A stretch of DNA of 40,672 nucleotides from positions 1 to 40,672 of the forward strand of contig JABAAB010000034.1 in assembly GCA_014238945.1 (NCBI GenBank), written 5' to 3'. Shown piece after piece: positions 16,120-25,823 of the stretch (positions are counted from its first letter, which is position 1; each line of letters begins with the position of its first letter). Both the position numbers and the translations under genes were made by a program. A model generated the notes under the pieces. That model did not search any database. It was not told the origin of the DNA and was given only the letters and a program-made list of their open reading frames with translations. The DNA is from Lysobacterales bacterium. GTDB taxonomy: Bacteria; Pseudomonadota; Gammaproteobacteria; Xanthomonadales; SZUA-36.

Positions 16120-16530
16120 GTGTCTGTCGAGCGTACCTTATCCATCATAAAACCCGATGCAGTTGCAAAAAATGTAATCGGGCAGATATATAGCCGTTTT
16201 GAAAACGCCGGTCTCAAAATTGTTGCAGCACGAATGCAGCATTTGAGCCGTAAAGAAGCGGAAGGATTTTATGCTGTGCATCGTGAACGCCCTTTCTACA
16301 ATGACCTGGTCAAGTTCATGACATCGGGACCGGTCATGATCCAGGCCCTGGAAGGGGACAATGCCATTTTGGAAAACCGGCGCCTGATGGGTGCCACCAA
16401 CCCGGCCGAGGCCGGTGCCGGCACCATCCGGGCCGATTTTGCATCCAGCATTGAAGCAAATGCAGTCCACGGTTCAGACGGACCGGATACTGCAGAATCT
16501 GAAATCGTCTATTTTTTTGGAGAACAGTAA
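16120..16530 (+). CDS. ndk: Nucleoside diphosphate kinase
   Basis: Ndk transfers the gamma phosphate of ATP to other nucleoside diphosphates through a phosphohistidine. The 136-residue length is near the usual 140-143. The catalytic histidine is His117 in NAVHGSDG, and the substrate-binding region [11 protein letters not shown] and GATNPAEA are intact. The start is GTG 16120, supported by GGAG at 16109-16112 with a seven-base spacer. The A/T-rich region 16040-16105 upstream, with runs such as TTTTTTAATTT, is a likely promoter area, but no clean -35/-10 pair stands out. It is the first gene of the housekeeping run to der. Confidence 0.96.
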   Translation: MSVERTLSIIKPDAVAKNVIGQIYSRFENAGLKIVAARMQHLSRKEAEGFYAVHRERPFYNDLVKFMTSGPVMIQALEGDNAILENRRLMGATNPAEAGAGTIRADFASSIEANAVHGSDGPDTAESEIVYFFGEQ

Positions 16531-16554
16531 GATTTTATTGACCAGAAAAACTTC

Positions 16555-17664
16555 ATGAAAGCCGTTGACGACCGTGTAAACCTGCTGGATTACGACGAGG
16601 CGGGGTTACGCAAGTATTTCGAGGCCATGGGGGAAAAGCCATTTCGTGCCCAGCAGGTATTGAAGTGGATATTTCATCATTATGAAACGGACATCAATGC
16701 GATGACCGACCTGGGAATCACCTTGCGTCAACAACTGGCCACCAGGGTCACGATTGGTTTGCCCGAGATTGTTTCTGAACAAAAGTCCGCGGACGGTACG
16801 GTTAAATGGCTGATGGGCCTGCCCGGAGGTAACGCGGTTGAGACGGTCTTCATACCGGAAGCCAAACGGGGCACCCTGTGCGTTTCTTCACAGGTCGGGT
16901 GTGCATTGAATTGTTCATTCTGTTCCACCGGAGCACAGGGTTTTGCACGAAATCTCAGCGCTGCTGAAATCATCGGCCAGGTCTGGCAGGCAGCACGGAT
17001 TCTGGGACACGAACGAAATGGTACGCGCCGTATTACCAATGTCGTCATGATGGGTATGGGTGAGCCGTTGCTGAATTTCGATGCGGTGATTTCTGCCATG
17101 TCACTGATGCGAAATGATCTGGGTTTTGGACTGGCAGCAAAACGGGTGACCTTGAGCACCGCAGGTCTGGTGCCGGCCATTTACCGTTTACGGGAATGCA
17201 TAGATGTCGCGTTGGCTGTATCCCTGCACGCGCCGGTCGATGATCTGCGTACCACACTTGTACCTTTGAACCGCAAGTACCCGATTGCAGAGTTGATGCA
17301 GGCCTGCAGGGACTATGTATCTGATAAGCACAAGCGGACGGTAACATTTGAATACACCTTGATGGATGGGGTCAATGATTCACCAGAGCATGCACACAAG
17401 CTGGTCAAGTTGCTCAGATCGGTACCCAGCAAGCTGAATCTGATACCCTTTAATCCGTTTCCGGGGACCCACTACCGGTGCTCAAGTAAAACAAGGATAA
17501 TCCGGTTCCAGGAAATCGTGATGGCTGGAGGAGTGATTGCAATCGTACGAAAAACCCGTGGTGAAGACATTGATGCTGCCTGTGGTCAGTTGGTTGGCAA
17601 AGTAAGGGACCGTACCCGCAGAAGCGAGCGTCTGAAGTTGAAAAGAGAGGAGATGAGCATATGA
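16555..17664 (+). CDS. rlmN: Dual-specificity 23S rRNA/tRNA adenine-C2 methyltransferase RlmN
   Basis: RlmN is a radical SAM enzyme that methylates C2 of A2503 in 23S rRNA and of A37 in some tRNAs. The 4Fe-4S cluster cysteines are in CALNCSFC at 116-123. The SAM-binding [12 protein letters not shown] motif follows. The second methyl-carrying cysteine is near position 343 in DAACGQL, so both catalytic cysteines are present. The length of 369 residues is normal. It starts 24 bases after ndk, and its stop overlaps the pilW start by four bases. Confidence 0.97.
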   Translation: MKAVDDRVNLLDYDEAGLRKYFEAMGEKPFRAQQVLKWIFHHYETDINAMTDLGITLRQQLATRVTIGLPEIVSEQKSADGTVKWLMGLPGGNAVETVFIPEAKRGTLCVSSQVGCALNCSFCSTGAQGFARNLSAAEIIGQVWQAARILGHERNGTRRITNVVMMGMGEPLLNFDAVISAMSLMRNDLGFGLAAKRVTLSTAGLVPAIYRLRECIDVALAVSLHAPVDDLRTTLVPLNRKYPIAELMQACRDYVSDKHKRTVTFEYTLMDGVNDSPEHAHKLVKLLRSVPSKLNLIPFNPFPGTHYRCSSKTRIIRFQEIVMAGGVIAIVRKTRGEDIDAACGQLVGKVRDRTRRSERLKLKREEMSI

Positions 17665-18440
17665 AGTCTATCGACCCCACAAGGTCACGGTTGGTCGGGG
17701 TATTGCTTGGTTCTGCCCTCATGTTCGGCTGTGTTTCCAACCAGCCTTCTAAAGACGATCAGCAAGAGCAGGCACTGAAGGCTGCCGAAACCAATACTGC
17801 ACTTGGATTGGAATATATGAATCGTGGCCAGCCGGAAGTTGCTCTGGGAAAACTCAAAAAGGCAATTGCCGAGGATGATGAATATGCACCGGCACACACG
17901 GTACTGGCGGTGCTTTACGAGACCATCGGTGAATATCAACTGGCAGGAAAGCATTACAGGAAAGCGGTTGATCTGGATCCCAACAATGGTGACATAAACA
18001 ACAATTATGGTGTTTATTTATGTCAGAGTGACAAGGTGAGAGAAGCGCAGAGATTTTTCGTAAAAGCTCTGGAAGATCCATTCTACCGCACCCCTGCAGT
18101 AGCCCTTACCAATGCGGGGTCATGTGCCCTCGGAGCGGGTATGCTGGCGGATACCGATGGTTATCTGCGTCGTGCTCTTCAGTTTTCACCACAATTTCCC
18201 GATGCTCTGCTGCTGATGGCAAAATTGAACGAGACTGAAAAGAATTACCTTACCTCACGTGCATTTATCCAGAGGTTTGAAGCGGTCACCGAGGCGACTG
18301 CAGAAAGCCTGTTTCTGGGATACAGGATAGAAACGGCCCTGGGTGATGACAATGCAAGAATGAGATATTTTGAAGTGCTAAATGGACAATTCCCCGGGGC
18401 CCCCGAAACAGCAGAAGTGCGTAGACAACTCGAAAGATGA
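17661..18440 (+). CDS. pilW: Type IV pilus assembly lipoprotein PilW/PilF (TPR protein)
   Basis: This outer-membrane lipoprotein is needed for PilQ secretin assembly in type IV pilus biogenesis. The signal peptide ends in a lipobox-like MFGC with the lipidated Cys24. About 45-235 are TPR repeats, visible as [38 protein letters not shown] and NNYGVYLCQ in succession. The length of 259 fits. The start overlaps the rlmN stop by four bases and its own stop overlaps the rodZ start, so translation is coupled through the run. The pilZ gene at the far end of the window gives independent evidence that the organism makes type IV pili. Confidence 0.92.
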   Translation: MKSIDPTRSRLVGVLLGSALMFGCVSNQPSKDDQQEQALKAAETNTALGLEYMNRGQPEVALGKLKKAIAEDDEYAPAHTVLAVLYETIGEYQLAGKHYRKAVDLDPNNGDINNNYGVYLCQSDKVREAQRFFVKALEDPFYRTPAVALTNAGSCALGAGMLADTDGYLRRALQFSPQFPDALLLMAKLNETEKNYLTSRAFIQRFEAVTEATAESLFLGYRIETALGDDNARMRYFEVLNGQFPGAPETAEVRRQLER

Positions 18441-19303
18441 GCCACCAGCAGGAACTGATACCAATAGTGCCCGGGGCATTCCTGAAGAGGAAGCGGCTGG
18501 CCGGAAAAATTTCACTCGCAGCAGCCGCCACCGCCATTGGCCTGGATGAGAAATTGCTGCGCGCCATTGAGTCCGACCAGGCTGATCATGTCGCTGAGGT
18601 GTACCGTAAAGGTTACATACTGGCGTATGCGCGTCACCTGGACATTCCGGAAGATGATATTCGAGCAATGATTGCCACGGCAAGCGCCGATGAACCCGAG
18701 TTGCGTACCATTTTCCCAGCGGTGTCCAAACATAACCCAGTTGACCAGTGGTTACGTGCGACCAGCTATGTGCTGGCATCACTGCTGATTGGCACATTGG
18801 GTTGGCAATTCACCCATGAAGCAGTCAGGTTGTCCCAAAGCGGCTCACCCTTGAAGGACAGAAATGAGACGGCGGAAATTGTCACCAATTCACTGGAGCG
18901 CGAACCGCGTTCAAACACCCCGGTCAATGCGTCAATTACGTCACTGGGTCTGAGGGACGAAGCGGGACAGAGAAACACAACGCAAGCAGAGCAGGATGTT
19001 GAAGAATCCATTGCCCTGGCCGAGGGTGAACGTCTGTTGAGGGTGAGTGTATCAGCCGACAGTTGGGTTGAAATTACGGACACAGACGGCCGTGAACTGG
19101 AAATGGACCTGCTACGCGGGGGCAGTGAGAAGATGTACCAGGGCAAGCCTCCGTTTCGCATTCGGCTGGGAAGGTCATCGGCCGTCAAGTTGTACATGGA
19201 TGGTGAGGCCGTGGACCTGACACCATTCACCCAGGATGATGTCACCCAAATGACCTGGCCACAGCAATTGGAAGCAGACGCCGGCGAGCCAAGCAGTAAT
19301 TAA
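18437..19303 (+). CDS. rodZ: RodZ-like cytoskeletal/shape protein (HTH plus DUF4115)
   Basis: RodZ links the MreB cytoskeleton to the elongation machinery. The 288-residue protein has the right order: a Cro/C1-like helix-turn-helix at about 13-75 (LKRKRLAGKISLAAAATAIG then YRKGYILAYARHL), one membrane helix at about 107-127, a Ser/Thr-rich periplasmic linker and a C-terminal DUF4115 domain (VSADSWVEITDTDGRELE and on). The membrane segment is only moderately hydrophobic. It is followed after a single base by hisS. In most Gammaproteobacteria ispG lies between these two genes. Confidence 0.88.
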   Translation: MSHQQELIPIVPGAFLKRKRLAGKISLAAAATAIGLDEKLLRAIESDQADHVAEVYRKGYILAYARHLDIPEDDIRAMIATASADEPELRTIFPAVSKHNPVDQWLRATSYVLASLLIGTLGWQFTHEAVRLSQSGSPLKDRNETAEIVTNSLEREPRSNTPVNASITSLGLRDEAGQRNTTQAEQDVEESIALAEGERLLRVSVSADSWVEITDTDGRELEMDLLRGGSEKMYQGKPPFRIRLGRSSAVKLYMDGEAVDLTPFTQDDVTQMTWPQQLEADAGEPSSN

Positions 19304-19304
19304 T

Positions 19305-20579
19305 ATGAATAAACCCATTCGCTCAATACGCGGGATGAATGACATTCTTCCCGTGGATATGCATTATTGGCAGGCCCTGGAAAGTACAGCCCAACAGGTT
19401 TTTTCCGCACACGGATACCGGCAGATCCGTATTCCTGTATTGGAAAAAACCGAGGTTTTTACCCGGGCAATCGGTGCGGCAACGGATGTTGTTGCAAAAG
19501 AGATGTACAGTTTCGGCGACCGCAATAACCAGTCTCTTAGCTTGCGTCCGGAAGGTACGGCAGGGATCGTGCGGGCCGCGCTACAAAATGGACTGCTGTA
19601 CGGACCTGTAACACGTCTGTGGTACGGCGGCCCCATGTTTCGTTACGAACGGCCGCAAAAAGGCCGCAGCCGGCAGTTTCACCAACTTGGTGTTGAGTTA
19701 TTCGGTGCACCGGGTGCAGATGCGGATGCGGAAATACTGTCGTTGGGGACACAACTCTGGAACCGTCTTGGTTTAAAAAATTTGCGTCTTGAACTCAATA
19801 CACTTGGGAACTCCGAAGAACGCGCCAGTTATCGTGACGACCTGCAATTTTTCCTTCGTGGGCACCGGGGAACATTCAATGATGATACCAATGAACGAGT
19901 TGAACGCAATCCCCTGCGGGTGCTGGATAGCAAGGATCCTCAGGTTCGGGCCGTGCTTGAAGATGCGCCTCTGTTAGGGGATCACCTGGGTGAGGCGTCC
20001 CGTGCGCATTTCCAACAACTTAAGTCCTATCTTGACCAATTGGGTATCGAGTATTTCGAGAACCCAAAACTGGTCCGAGGGTTGGATTATTACTGCCACA
20101 CAGTGTTTGAGTGGAGCACTGGCGACCTGGGTGCACAGGGTACGGTGTGTGCCGGCGGACGCTATGACAATCTGGTCGAATTGCAGGGCGGCAGACCCTC
20201 TCCGGGTATTGGTTTTGCCATGGGTGAGGAACGATTGGTTGAATTATTGAGTCAAAACGACGATATTGTGCCCCCGCCCGTACATGCGTACCTGGTTGGA
20301 GTTGGCAAAGACAGTGCTGAAACTGCGCTGAAACTCGCGTATGATTTGCGCGCCGGGATTCCGGAGTTGCAACTGCTGAACAATGTCAACGGTGGAAGTT
20401 TCAAGGCGCAGTTTAAACGCGCAGACCGCAGTGGTGCCCGGTTGGCACTGGTGCTGGGTGAGGATGAGATAAGTACCGGGCGGGTGACAATCAAGTACCT
20501 GCGTGGTGAAAATGAACAGTTGAGTATCGATCGCGACAAGCTTGTGGGCTGGATGCAAGACTTCATTGAAAGATTATGA
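19305..20579 (+). CDS. hisS: Histidyl-tRNA synthetase
   Basis: HisS is the class II synthetase that charges tRNA-His. At 424 residues the length is standard. Motif 2 is present as WYGGPMFRYERPQKGRSRQF, the histidine-specific region as LVRGLDYYCHTVFEW, and motif 3 in the GIGFAMGEERL segment. The C-terminal anticodon-binding domain starts at about 325. The start ATG lies one base after the rodZ stop. An intrinsic terminator follows the stop at 20587-20611. Confidence 0.97.
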   Translation: MNKPIRSIRGMNDILPVDMHYWQALESTAQQVFSAHGYRQIRIPVLEKTEVFTRAIGAATDVVAKEMYSFGDRNNQSLSLRPEGTAGIVRAALQNGLLYGPVTRLWYGGPMFRYERPQKGRSRQFHQLGVELFGAPGADADAEILSLGTQLWNRLGLKNLRLELNTLGNSEERASYRDDLQFFLRGHRGTFNDDTNERVERNPLRVLDSKDPQVRAVLEDAPLLGDHLGEASRAHFQQLKSYLDQLGIEYFENPKLVRGLDYYCHTVFEWSTGDLGAQGTVCAGGRYDNLVELQGGRPSPGIGFAMGEERLVELLSQNDDIVPPPVHAYLVGVGKDSAETALKLAYDLRAGIPELQLLNNVNGGSFKAQFKRADRSGARLALVLGEDEISTGRVTIKYLRGENEQLSIDRDKLVGWMQDFIERL

Positions 20580-20586
20580 ATGACCG

Positions 20587-20611
20587 CCGGGCAGATACCC
20601 GGTAATTTTTT
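20587..20611 (+). terminator. Intrinsic terminator after hisS
   Basis: CCGGG at 20587-20591 pairs with CCCGG at 20598-20602 around a six-base loop, followed by TAATTTTTT. The short stem and T tract look like a weak rho-independent terminator. It sits between hisS and yfgM, which are otherwise only 56 bases apart, so it may lower read-through into yfgM-bamB-der rather than end the operon. Confidence 0.6.
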
Positions 20612-20635
20612 AACTGAATGGATTAATTAAGATAT

Positions 20636-21295
20636 ATGTCTGATCTGTATGATACCCATGAACAGGGTGAGAGAGTAAAAGGTTGGTTACGGGAAAATGG
20701 CAGTGCCATCGTCATGGGGCTGGTGTTGGCGTTTGGCCTGATGTTCGGCTTCAAACAATGGCAGGCCTGGCAAACCAGCGAACGACAACAGGCATCTGCC
20801 GAGTACCAGGTGGTGGTTGATTTCATTGAACAGGACAACATGGATGCCGCTGTACCAAACTATGAGGTTTTGAAAGCCGAGTACCCTGACTCCGCTTACA
20901 CCGCCATGGCGTCCATGCTGATGGCAAAAGCCCGTCTGCAGGCAGGGCAACTGGATATTGCAGTCCAGGCACTGACACATGCAATGAATCATGCCCAACC
21001 CGCCGCTGTGCAGATTATCGCAAGAGAACGCCTGGCCCGTGTGAAATTGAGCCAGGGCGAGATTGATGAAGCACTTGGGCTGATTGATGGTGCACCGTCT
21101 TCTGAGGGCTTTGAAGCCCAGTTCGCCGAGATACGTGGCGATATACATTTGGCACGGGGTGAAGAAGACCTGGCCATTGAGAGCTACCAGAACTCACTGG
21201 GCCTGCTTGAAGATGGGGTTGGCAACCGCGAGTTACTCAATATGAAACTGGAAGCACTCGGTGCCACGGTTACTACCGATGCTGGTGCGTTGTGA
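20636..21295 (+). CDS. yfgM: YfgM-like ancillary SecYEG translocon subunit
   Basis: YfgM is a single-pass inner-membrane protein with a periplasmic TPR domain that binds SecYEG and PpiD. The 219-residue sequence starts with a cytoplasmic segment containing YDTHEQGERVKGWLREN, has one membrane helix at about 22-42 (GSAIVMGLVLAFGLMFGF), then TPR-like helices with ERLARVKLSQGEIDEALGL. Its stop overlaps the GTG start of bamB by three bases. The position between hisS and bamB is the conserved one. Confidence 0.92.
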   Translation: MSDLYDTHEQGERVKGWLRENGSAIVMGLVLAFGLMFGFKQWQAWQTSERQQASAEYQVVVDFIEQDNMDAAVPNYEVLKAEYPDSAYTAMASMLMAKARLQAGQLDIAVQALTHAMNHAQPAAVQIIARERLARVKLSQGEIDEALGLIDGAPSSEGFEAQFAEIRGDIHLARGEEDLAIESYQNSLGLLEDGVGNRELLNMKLEALGATVTTDAGAL

Positions 21296-22461
21296 AGAGA
21301 ATTCTGACCACGGCGGTTGCTGCTGTGTTGATGCTCAGCGGATGTAGCTGGATAGACAGTTGGGGCAAAGATGATGAGATTGACGCCCCTGCGGAGTTGG
21401 TTGAATTTGAATCCACGCTGACGGTCGGCAAGGCCTGGTCTGTCAAGGTTGGCAGCGGACTGGACAAAGCCGGCCGCCAGCTTTGGCCTGCTTACTCATC
21501 GGGGGTACTTTACGCCGCAGACTACAAGGGACTGTTAACAGCCATTGATGCCAGTAACGGACGCAAACAATGGGAGGTCAAAACCGATCTCCAGTTTACC
21601 GGTGGGCCGGGGATATCAGAAAACCTGCTGCTGATGGGAACCCAGGATGGTGAAGTTTACGCATTTGACGCCTCCACGGGTGGGCAGCTTTGGTCGGCCA
21701 CGGTCACCTCGGAAGTACTTGCGGCGCCTGCCGAAGCCGACGGGATTGTCGTTGTGCGCAGCATCGACGGTCGGGTGTTCGGCCTGGATGCTGATACCGG
21801 CAGGCGGTTATGGATTCATGACCATGCCGTTCCGCTGTTAACGCTCAGAGGAAATGCTCCTCCCCTGCTGAGAGCCGGAGTGGCGTTTATCGGTTACGAT
21901 GGCGGTCAGGTGGTTGCTCTGCGGATCGATGATGGCAGTTTGATGTGGGAACAGACCCTCGTTACCACCGAAGGTCGGACCGAATTGGAACGCTTGTCAG
22001 ATATTGATGGCCAATTGGTTTTTGTTGCTTCAGATTTACTCGTTTCCAGTTACAAAAACAGGCTGGCCTCGCTGGCGGCTGATTCAGGACGTCTTCTTTG
22101 GTTCAAGGATGTGTCATCAGCTTCCGGTGTCGCGGTCAGCAGGGTAAACCTGGCAGTGAGTGACAAAGATGGAAACCTGTGGATGCTCGACCGGCGTAAT
22201 GGAGCCGAGTCATGGAAGCATGCACAGTTGCTGAGACGCGGTCTGACCCGCCCTGTATTCTATGGCAGCTTTGTGGTGGTGGGCGACGCCGAGGGATATC
22301 TGCACTGGATCAATATCAGTGATGGTCAGTTTGCCGCACGGGCCGATGTCGGTGGTAAAGGATTCAGTGGCCCGCCACTGGTGGTGGGAAATGCTCTATT
22401 TGCCCTGACCAAATCAGGTGAATTGGTGGCATACAAGGCGGGGGCTGCTCTGAACCAGTAG
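21292..22461 (+). CDS. bamB: Outer-membrane protein assembly factor BamB
   Basis: BamB is a lipoprotein of the BAM complex that helps insert beta-barrel proteins in the outer membrane. It begins at GTG 21292, overlapping the yfgM stop. The signal peptide ends in the lipobox LSGC (Cys18). The rest is an eight-bladed propeller with repeated PQQ-type blades such as LTAIDASNGRKQWEV, VYAFDASTGGQLWSA and VFGLDADTGRRLW. The length of 389 is normal. A 53-base gap separates it from der. Confidence 0.95.
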   Translation: MKRILTTAVAAVLMLSGCSWIDSWGKDDEIDAPAELVEFESTLTVGKAWSVKVGSGLDKAGRQLWPAYSSGVLYAADYKGLLTAIDASNGRKQWEVKTDLQFTGGPGISENLLLMGTQDGEVYAFDASTGGQLWSATVTSEVLAAPAEADGIVVVRSIDGRVFGLDADTGRRLWIHDHAVPLLTLRGNAPPLLRAGVAFIGYDGGQVVALRIDDGSLMWEQTLVTTEGRTELERLSDIDGQLVFVASDLLVSSYKNRLASLAADSGRLLWFKDVSSASGVAVSRVNLAVSDKDGNLWMLDRRNGAESWKHAQLLRRGLTRPVFYGSFVVVGDAEGYLHWINISDGQFAARADVGGKGFSGPPLVVGNALFALTKSGELVAYKAGAALNQ

Positions 22462-22514
22462 CCAGCCTCATGTATGATGCTGGATTAACTCATTCCCGGA
22501 ACTAGTGTAATTCC

Positions 22515-23921
22515 ATGCTTCCCGTCGTTGCAATTGTCGGCCGGCCAAACGTCGGCAAATCAACCTTATTCAATGCCCTGACGCGCACCCGTGATGCGCT
22601 GGTGGCAGATATGCCCGGGGTGACACGTGACCGCCAGTACGGTATCAGTGAAGTCGGGGACAGTCCCTGTGTGCTGATTGATACCGGGGGTCTGGTCGGG
22701 CAGGCGGAAGGGATTGAATATCTCACTGCACAACAGGTCCACCAGGCGATAGATGAATCACAACTTGTTTTGTTTGTAGTCAGTGCCCGTGAAGGGCTGA
22801 CACTGGAAGATGAGGACATCGCCACGCTGCTGCGCCGGCACGACCGGCCGGTGCTGCTGGTGGGCAACAAGACCGACGGAACCGATCCGGATGTGGTACT
22901 GGCTGAATTTGCAGCCCTGGGTATGGGGCCTGCACTTTCTGTTGCAGCGACTCACCGCCGGGGTCTGGGGCATCTGATGGAGCAGGTCGCTCAGGTTTTG
23001 CCGGAGCCAAGTGTTGCCGAAGAACAGCAGGATGAGGACAACGATCGCCTGCGTCTCGCCATTGTCGGCAGACCAAATGTCGGAAAATCGACGCTGGTGA
23101 ACTGCCTTTTGGGTGAGGAAAGGGTCATGGCGTTTGATTTGCCCGGAACCACCCGGGACAGTATCAGCACCTTCCTGGAATACCGGGGCGCCAACTACGA
23201 ATTGATTGATACCGCCGGGGTCAGGAGACGTTCCAGGGTCACAGAGGCCGTCGAGAAATTTAGTGTTATCAAAGCATTGCAGGCAATTGACCGAGCCCAC
23301 GTAGTAGTTCTTATGTTGGATGCCACCGAGGGAATCACCGATCAGGATACGACCTTGCTGGGGCATATATTGCGACAGGGCAGGGCGCTGGTCATTGCCC
23401 TGAACAAATGGGATGGTCTGGGAGAGCATCACCGCGCACGTGTGCTTTCAGAGATGGATCGTCGATTACAGTTTGTCGGCTGGGCACGTCAGATACGACT
23501 ATCTGCCCTGCGTGGCAGCGGTCTGAAGGAATTGATCAAGTCGGTACGGGAAGCCTGGCACAGCGCCACGCTGGACATGTCTACTCCGGAACTGACCCGT
23601 GTATTACAGCAGGCGTGGGAAGCCCACCAACCACCGATGAGCCAGGGCCGGTCCTCTAAGCTGCGGTTCGCCCATGCAGGAGGCAACCTGCCACCCAGGA
23701 TTATCATCCACGGGAACCGCACCAATGCCATTCCGGCGTCTTATAAACGGTATCTGGAAAATGTCTTTATCCGTCATTTCAAATTGCGTGGCACGCCACT
23801 GGTGATTGAATTCAGAAGTGGATCAAACCCGTATAAAGACAAGAAAAACAAACTGACCCAACGACAAATGGCGAAACGCAAGCGTCTGAAGAAATTTACC
23901 AAGCGAAAGTCCCGGAAATAG
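22515..23921 (+). CDS. der: GTPase Der (EngA), ribosome assembly
   Basis: Der is a double GTPase required for 50S subunit maturation. Both G domains are complete. The first has GRPNVGKSTLFN at about 9-20, the DTGG switch region and NKTDG. The second, starting at about residue 180, has GRPNVGKSTLVN, DTAGVRRRSRV and NKWDG. The C-terminal KH-like domain spans about 355-455 and ends in a highly basic tail (MAKRKRLKKFTKRKSRK). At 468 residues it is of usual length. It ends the housekeeping run. Confidence 0.97.
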   Translation: MLPVVAIVGRPNVGKSTLFNALTRTRDALVADMPGVTRDRQYGISEVGDSPCVLIDTGGLVGQAEGIEYLTAQQVHQAIDESQLVLFVVSAREGLTLEDEDIATLLRRHDRPVLLVGNKTDGTDPDVVLAEFAALGMGPALSVAATHRRGLGHLMEQVAQVLPEPSVAEEQQDEDNDRLRLAIVGRPNVGKSTLVNCLLGEERVMAFDLPGTTRDSISTFLEYRGANYELIDTAGVRRRSRVTEAVEKFSVIKALQAIDRAHVVVLMLDATEGITDQDTTLLGHILRQGRALVIALNKWDGLGEHHRARVLSEMDRRLQFVGWARQIRLSALRGSGLKELIKSVREAWHSATLDMSTPELTRVLQQAWEAHQPPMSQGRSSKLRFAHAGGNLPPRIIIHGNRTNAIPASYKRYLENVFIRHFKLRGTPLVIEFRSGSNPYKDKKNKLTQRQMAKRKRLKKFTKRKSRK

Positions 23922-23963
23922 AAAACGGAAATAGACCCCGGAATCAGACAACAACAATTCGTA

Positions 23964-24452
23964 TCAAAGAACCCAGGATTTCAAATTCTGCTGAACCGTG
24001 CGTCTGAATAGCGGGTCACTCGGGACCACTTTGGATGGCCAAAACTCAAGCAACTGACCCTCATGGCTGAACAGGTATTTGAAAAAATTCCAGCGTGGTC
24101 CGACATCGTGACCAAATTCTTCTACCAGGGTCCGGAACACGGGGTGTGCAGCATTTCCAGAAACATTATATTTTCTTGTCATCGGGAAATTTACCCCGTA
24201 TTTGATCTCACAAAACTTGCTAATGACCGCTTCACTGGCCGGTTCCTGGTCACCGAAATCATTGGAAGGAACACCGATTACAACCAGACCGCTTTGCCTG
24301 AAATCCTCCCACAATCGCTGCAATCCAGAGTACTGAGGTGTGTAGCCACATTTTGATGCCGTGTTGACCAGCAGTATGGGTTGCCCCAGGTAGGTCGACA
24401 TCGACATGTTGTTACCGTGGATTGAGGCAAAAGTAAATTCAAAAATATTCAT
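23964..24452 (-). CDS. Glutathione peroxidase family thiol peroxidase (Cys form)
   Basis: The 162-residue protein is a GPx-like thioredoxin-fold peroxidase that reduces hydroperoxides using glutathione or thioredoxin. The peroxidatic cysteine is Cys35 in NTASKCGYTPQY, and the Trp-Asn pair is Trp121-Asn122 in GPRWNFFKY. At the usual Gln position of the tetrad (CNQFG) this protein has SNDFGDQEP, with Asp65 instead. The change is found in other bacterial members but may alter the mechanism. It sits 42 bases from der in convergent orientation. An apparent resolving cysteine, Cys81, is near the usual place. Confidence 0.9.
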   Translation of the reverse strand: MNIFEFTFASIHGNNMSMSTYLGQPILLVNTASKCGYTPQYSGLQRLWEDFRQSGLVVIGVPSNDFGDQEPASEAVISKFCEIKYGVNFPMTRKYNVSGNAAHPVFRTLVEEFGHDVGPRWNFFKYLFSHEGQLLEFWPSKVVPSDPLFRRTVQQNLKSWVL

Positions 24453-24542
24453 ATTGTGCCTTGTGGGTTTCAGCCATCAGCATAACTGATCGGTATGGAC
24501 AATGCCTTGTGTAGAGCATATTCCCTGCGGATGCAGATCGCG

Positions 24543-25823
24543 TCAAGGTCGCTCGAGTATGGCACACACCCCCATACCACCGGCTGTACACACCGAGATC
24601 AATCCACGTCCAGATTCCCTGCCGGCCAGCAATTGTGACAAGGTAGCCAATATCCGGGCACCGGTGGCCGCAAATGGATGGCCAACCGCGAGACTGCTGC
24701 CGTTGACGTTCAGTTTATCCCTGTCGATGCTGCCAAGTGCTCCTTCAAGCCCGAGACGCTGTTTGCAATAGTCTTCGGATTCCCATGCCTTCAAAGTGCA
24801 AAGCACCTGGGCTGCGAAGGCTTCGTGTATCTCGTAGAGGTCAAAATCCTGAAGAGACAGCCCTTTTACCTGCAATAATTCAGCCACAGCAACGGTCGGA
24901 CCCATCAGCAAGCCCTCATCGTTGACGAAATCCACGGCGGCTGAGCGGCCACCCGTCAGGTATGCCTGCACTGCCAGTCCATGTTGTTCGGCCCATTGTT
25001 CCGAACACAACAGCAAGGAAGCGGCACCATCTGTCAATGGTGTTGAGTTACCGGCACTCAGCGTGGCGTCCGGTCCCTTGTCAAAGACAGTTCGAAGACC
25101 GGCAAGTTTTTCCAGGGTGGAGTCGGAACGTAAATTATTGTCGCGACTGGCTCCGCCCCATGGTGTGACGAGATCATCGAAAAACCCTTCATCATAGGCT
25201 CTCGCTGCTTTTTGATGACTTTCAAAAGCCAGCGTATCCTGGTCCTCGCGACTGATCTGCCACTCACGTGCCATGCGTTCACAATGCTGACCCATGGACA
25301 GACCGGTACGCATCTCACCACTGTTTGGCGATACTGGTTTCAGCTCACCGGGACTGAAGCCCTTCAGCGCGGACATACGTTGTTTCAACGTCCTGGACTG
25401 GCTCAGTTGAATCATCCGCCTGGCAAACCGGTTTCCGAATACGATCGGTGCATCGGAGGTGGTGTCAGACCCGGCGGCAATACCGCTTTCAATCTGGCCG
25501 CTGGCAATTTTGGCCCCGATGTTCAGGGCCGCCTGTAAACTGGTACCACAGGCCTGCTGCACGGTAATTCCAGGTGTCAGAGGTGAAAGTCTGCTCGACA
25601 ATACAGCCTCCCTGGCGAGGTTGAAGTCCCTGGAATGGGTAATGACCGCACCGGCCATGACCTCATCCAGTTGAACGCCATCAAGACCGAACCGATCAAC
25701 AATACCGTCCAGGGCAGACGACAGCATGTCGAGGTTGCTCTTGCCCGAATATATGCTGTTGGATCGGCAAAAAGGTATGCGACTTCCGCCGACGATGGCA
25801 ACCCTGCGCAGTGTCTCGCTCAT
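24543..25823 (-). CDS. fadI: 3-ketoacyl-CoA thiolase FadI
   Basis: FadI cleaves 3-ketoacyl-CoA with CoA at the end of each beta-oxidation round. The 426-residue sequence has nucleophile Cys92 in QQACGTSLQ, the NGSSLAVGHPFAATGAR region with the catalytic His, the HEAFAAQV motif and the second cysteine in CTAGGMG. The start ATG at 25823 overlaps the fadJ stop by four bases. The order here is fadJ then fadI, the reverse of E. coli fadI-fadJ. It probably forms an alpha2-beta2 complex with FadJ. Confidence 0.93.
   Translation of the reverse strand: MSETLRRVAIVGGSRIPFCRSNSIYSGKSNLDMLSSALDGIVDRFGLDGVQLDEVMAGAVITHSRDFNLAREAVLSSRLSPLTPGITVQQACGTSLQAALNIGAKIASGQIESGIAAGSDTTSDAPIVFGNRFARRMIQLSQSRTLKQRMSALKGFSPGELKPVSPNSGEMRTGLSMGQHCERMAREWQISREDQDTLAFESHQKAARAYDEGFFDDLVTPWGGASRDNNLRSDSTLEKLAGLRTVFDKGPDATLSAGNSTPLTDGAASLLLCSEQWAEQHGLAVQAYLTGGRSAAVDFVNDEGLLMGPTVAVAELLQVKGLSLQDFDLYEIHEAFAAQVLCTLKAWESEDYCKQRLGLEGALGSIDRDKLNVNGSSLAVGHPFAATGARILATLSQLLAGRESGRGLISVCTAGGMGVCAILERP

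Noticed and set aside
22758-23432. 224-codon frame antisense to der
   Set aside because: It lies wholly inside the well-supported der gene and shows no domain. It is a shadow frame.
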